Positions 61,566-64,000 of a stretch of DNA of 64,000 bases are shown here, piece by piece. Location: contig DAOUQJ010000009.1 of NCBI GenBank assembly GCA_030625685.1, positions 59,423-123,422 of the forward strand. The letters run 5' to 3'. A program made the translations under genes and the position numbers. Numbering within the stretch: the stretch's first letter is position 1; every line of letters begins with the position of its first letter. The notes beneath the pieces are model-generated. The model did not search any database. It was not told the DNA's origin and saw only the letters and a list, made by a program, of their open reading frames with translations. The DNA comes from Oscillospiraceae bacterium. GTDB taxonomy: Bacteria; Bacillota; Clostridia; Oscillospirales; Oscillospiraceae.

Positions 61566-62885
61566 TTACTTCTTCATCGCCAATTGACGCAATTCAAATT
61601 TAGCAGTACGGAATTGTTGCACTAGTGGAATACGGGCAGGACAAATGTATTGACAACAACCACATTCCATACAGTCCATGATGCGTAGTTCCTCAGTTTC
61701 ACGCCATTCTGCTTTTTTCGCATATAAATTCATGTAAACAGGAGTCAAGTGCATTGGACATACATTGACGCACTTTGCACAACGAATACATGTTTGCATG
61801 TTTGATGTGCCTGGCATCTCCTTCTTACTTAAGCAGAGTACACAGTTAGTAGCTTTTGCCATCGTAACGTCTAATTCATATACAGCATGACCCATCATTG
61901 GTCCACCAGAAATAACACGAGAAGGTTGCTCAATAAAACCATCTGCTTCTTCTACTAAGTGCTCAAAAGATGTACCCAATGGGGCTACAAGGTTAAGAGG
62001 ATTCTTAACTGCTGCACCTGTAACTGTGATAATACGTTGTGTCAAAGGCATGCCATTGACAACAGCATCGTATACTGCCGCAACTGTACCAACATTGAAG
62101 ACACAGCATCCAACATCAGCTGGCAATTTTGCTGGCGGAACTTCTCTTCCTGTAATTCTTTGAATCAATTGCTTTTCCGCACCTTGTGGGTAACAAGTAT
62201 GCAACGCTTCAACTGAAATGTCGGCTTTTTCACCCACTAGACTTTTCAAATGGGCTACAGCGTCCATTTTATTATCTTCAATTCCAATATAAGCATGGTC
62301 AAGTTCCAGAGCTCTCATAATAAAACGAAGCCCAGTAATAACTTTTTCACCCTGCTCTAGCATGAGGCGATGGTCAGCCGTAATATATGGCTCACATTCA
62401 GCCCCATTAATGATAATGGTATCAGCTTTGCCAACTGCTGAGCTAATTTTTACATGAGTCGGGAATCCAGCACCGCCCATGCCTGTAATACCAGCGTCGC
62501 GTACAATGTCAATAATTTCTTGCGGAGTCAAGCTGTCAACATTGTCTCGTGGTTTACATTCAGGACTAACCTGATTTTCGAAATCATTTTCAATTACAAC
62601 AGCCATACCAGGTACTCCCGCTGCTGTAGGGCGTGGTTCGACTGCCACAACCTTACCAGACACACTGGCATGAATCGGTGCACCCAATCCTGCTGTTTCA
62701 CCAATCATTTGACCTATAAGCACTTGATCACCTTTTGCTACAACAGGCTTACAAGGTGCACCAATGTGTTGACTCATTGGAATCACTACTTGAGCCGGCG
62801 CTTTTGCTAGTTGTGCAATAGGTTTATGCTCGGTCGCATGCTTGTTTTCTGCAGGATGAACACCTCCATAAAACTTATGCTTCAT
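61566..62885 (-). CDS. rnfC: Rnf complex subunit RnfC (NADH/FMN and iron-sulfur protein)
   Basis: RnfC is the peripheral subunit where NAD is reduced. The 439 residues have the NQO1-like fold: GGVHPAENK at the start, a barrel-sandwich domain, GMGGAGFPTHVK near residue 135 (nucleotide loop), INGAECEPY near 157, and two 4Fe-4S motifs at the end, CIRCAKCVNVCP and CMECGCCQYICP. AGAGGTGA precedes the ATG. As first gene of rnfCDGEAB it has a promoter and a palindrome in its leader. The complex couples ferredoxin:NAD electron flow to Na+ or H+ export; the ion cannot be read from the sequence. Confidence 0.96.
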   Translation of the reverse strand: MKHKFYGGVHPAENKHATEHKPIAQLAKAPAQVVIPMSQHIGAPCKPVVAKGDQVLIGQMIGETAGLGAPIHASVSGKVVAVEPRPTAAGVPGMAVVIENDFENQVSPECKPRDNVDSLTPQEIIDIVRDAGITGMGGAGFPTHVKISSAVGKADTIIINGAECEPYITADHRLMLEQGEKVITGLRFIMRALELDHAYIGIEDNKMDAVAHLKSLVGEKADISVEALHTCYPQGAEKQLIQRITGREVPPAKLPADVGCCVFNVGTVAAVYDAVVNGMPLTQRIITVTGAAVKNPLNLVAPLGTSFEHLVEEADGFIEQPSRVISGGPMMGHAVYELDVTMAKATNCVLCLSKKEMPGTSNMQTCIRCAKCVNVCPMHLTPVYMNLYAKKAEWRETEELRIMDCMECGCCQYICPARIPLVQQFRTAKFELRQLAMKK

Positions 62886-62930
62886 AGCATCACCTCTGTT
62901 TTTCCTTAACTAATTTTCTTACTCTTCCTC

Positions 62931-62951
62931 TGTCAGTAAAACATACTGACA
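62931..62951. promoter_or_regulatory. Palindrome in the rnf leader, candidate operator
   Basis: A perfect 8-bp inverted repeat TGTCAGTA/TACTGACA with a five-base spacer begins about five bases after the predicted transcription start of rnfC. Its length and position fit a repressor site or an RNA hairpin; no T-run follows. It does not match the Rex consensus (TTGTGAA-n4-TTCACAA). Confidence 0.45.
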
Positions 62952-62962
62952 CAATCTAATAT

Positions 62963-62991
62963 ATAATACAGCTTTTTATATAAAATGTCCA
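62963..62991 (-). promoter_or_regulatory. Predicted promoter of the rnf operon
   Basis: The minus strand has TGGACA (62986-62991), a 17-base spacer and TATTAT (62963-62968), with transcription near 62956 and a leader of about 70 bases to rnfC. Confidence 0.62.
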
Positions 62992-63078
62992 GTGATTTTG
63001 GGATTATATTGCGAATTAGTGAAGTTGCCATAAAATAAAACGTCGAAATTTGGCAGTCTATCTAAATTATTAACAATT

Positions 63079-63087
63079 TGTTATACT
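63079..63087 (+). promoter_or_regulatory. Predicted extended -10 promoter of the SGNH hydrolase gene
   Basis: TGTTATACT contains an extended TGn directly before TATACT (63082-63087). No good -35 hexamer sits 17 bases upstream, as is usual for extended -10 promoters. It excludes the earlier ATG at 63078. Confidence 0.4.
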
Positions 63088-63140
63088 ATTCAAAAGACAA
63101 CAATAACCCTAACGAAAAATACGAAAGGAAAGACGAAAAT

Positions 63141-63803
63141 ATGAACCTAGTAAAAAAACCATATATATCCATAGTTGGTGATTCAATAAGCACTTATTAT
63201 GGGTATACCCCAATCTACGATGTTTTCTATGATGATAACAATTCGTCCTATACTAATATAAACTCAGTGAAAGATACGTGGTGGATGCAAGTAATTAAAT
63301 CGATGCAAAGTCAACTGTTAGTGAATGACTCCTATGCTGGTAGCACCATTTTTAAAAATGGATATCAAGGAGCAAATAGTCCTTGGCGAATCAGTCGACT
63401 GAAAAGTAAAACCACATTACCTGATCTCATTCTAATTTTCGCAGGCCTAAACGATGTAGGCAACTATGTTCCTGTAGATATATTTAAACTTAACTATACT
63501 GAATTATTGAAAGAACTGATGCAACAATATCCTTCTGCGTCTATCTGGGCCAGTACATTAATTGTAGGAAACATAAAAAATAAACGAATAGCGCCATTTG
63601 TTAATTGGAAAAGTTGCATCCCAATTGAGGAATACAATGCAGCAATTCGTTCAGTCGTTAAAAAGTACGATGTAATACTCGCAGATTTGGCAAGTCTAAA
63701 TAAACAATACCAATCCATTGACGGAGTACACCCAGATAAAGTTGGAATGCAAGAAATTTCAGAAATGTGGTTGCATTTTTTAAAAGAACCGACTGTGCTG
63801 TAA
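63141..63803 (+). CDS. SGNH/GDSL-family hydrolase
   Basis: A 220-residue hydrolase without signal peptide, so probably cytoplasmic. The SGNH blocks are present in order: block I SIVGDSISTYYG with the nucleophile Ser near residue 14, block II Gly in NDSYAGSTI near 66, block III GLNDVGNY near 102, and block V DGVHPDKVG near 200 with the catalytic Asp and His. Family members cleave esters or acetyl groups of lipids, sugars or peptides; the substrate cannot be told here. ATG 63141 follows GAAAGGAAAGA. It stands alone between the rnf operon and the rRNA operon end. Confidence 0.85.
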   Translation: MNLVKKPYISIVGDSISTYYGYTPIYDVFYDDNNSSYTNINSVKDTWWMQVIKSMQSQLLVNDSYAGSTIFKNGYQGANSPWRISRLKSKTTLPDLILIFAGLNDVGNYVPVDIFKLNYTELLKELMQQYPSASIWASTLIVGNIKNKRIAPFVNWKSCIPIEEYNAAIRSVVKKYDVILADLASLNKQYQSIDGVHPDKVGMQEISEMWLHFLKEPTVL

Positions 63804-63867
63804 ACTAAGAACTAGCCATTACTCAAATGGCAACTTGATACCTCATATATCATCGCTAAATAAGCAC

Positions 63868-63898
63868 AAAAAAAGCTCACTAGTTAAAGTGAGCTTTA
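63868..63898. terminator. Terminator between SGNH gene and rRNA operon
   Basis: A 10-bp stem (63872-63881 with 63888-63897) with a six-base loop. The seven-T tail is on the minus strand, directly after the 5S gene, so it is chiefly the rRNA operon terminator; the plus-strand tail is weak. Confidence 0.82.
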
Positions 63899-63900
63899 GT

Positions 63901-64000
<100 letters not shown>

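Noticed and set aside
62931..62951. Rex-binding site before rnf
   Set aside because: The palindrome lacks the TTGTGAA/TTCACAA half-sites, so it is reported only as an unassigned operator candidate.

Overview
The window is an AT-rich chromosomal segment from a Gram-positive anaerobe, most likely class Clostridia. This rests on several points. The gene order around mraZ-ftsZ, mutS2-recO-era-ybeY-phoH-yqfD-yqfC and rnfCDGEAB is typical of that group. MurE carries the meso-diaminopimelate signature DNPR. Sporulation genes (yqfC, yqfD, dacF) are present. An Rnf complex, the ion-pumping ferredoxin:NAD oxidoreductase of many anaerobes, is present. TTG and GTG starts behind strong AGGAGG ribosome binding sites are common. 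A Lachnospirales-like lineage is plausible, but the sequence read by eye cannot fix the genus.

Layout, left to right. Bases 1-5350: a truncated S41 protease, a 37-residue membrane microprotein, ftsX and ftsE, a CdaR/PucR-type regulator, a DUF4830 protein and an MscS channel. Bases 5500-10480: the translation operon (L7Ae-like protein, rpsL, rpsG, fusA, tuf) with its own promoter and a second one before tuf. Bases 10540-12420: a DUF1294 protein, ribU behind an FMN riboswitch, and a YpsA-like SLOG protein. Bases 12490-25300: the division and cell-wall (dcw) cluster mraZ-rsmH-ftsL-PBP-murE-mraY-ftsW-murG-murA-divIB-ftsZ, read leftwards, with a MraZ operator in front and a separate ftsZ promoter. 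Bases 25480-36600: coaD, rsmD, uvrC, ptsH, mutS2, recO, the tiny yqzL, era, ybeY, phoH, yqfD and yqfC.

Bases 36700-49880 are metabolic. Citrate synthase diverges from an aconitase, NADP-type isocitrate dehydrogenase and TRM11-like methyltransferase operon; together the three enzymes make 2-oxoglutarate from oxaloacetate and acetyl-CoA. Then come metY, a ComEA-like protein, and a rightward dacF-sirtuin-fumC-malic enzyme group. Bases 49920-54235 hold dapA-dapB-ddh-lysA under a lysine riboswitch. This feeds meso-diaminopimelate to MurE and lysine to protein synthesis, through the one-step dehydrogenase route.

Bases 54480-57630 are the only accessory-looking part: a DUF5684 membrane protein, about 1.4 kb of decayed coding sequence including one reconstructable pseudogene, a five-tRNA operon (Gly-Arg-His-Gln-Lys), a 70-residue unknown protein and a cysteine-rich DUF1540 protein. 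The window ends with the complete rnfCDGEAB operon, an SGNH hydrolase and the 3' part of a 5S rRNA gene that enters from the right edge.

No CRISPR array, insertion sequence, prophage or recognisable defence system was found. The observations most worth following are the microprotein in the fts/protease group, the palindrome just inside the rnf transcript, the decayed gene at 55504-56206, and paired hairpins between rpsL and rpsG. Promoters were found by matching -35 and -10 hexamers by eye and are predictions.
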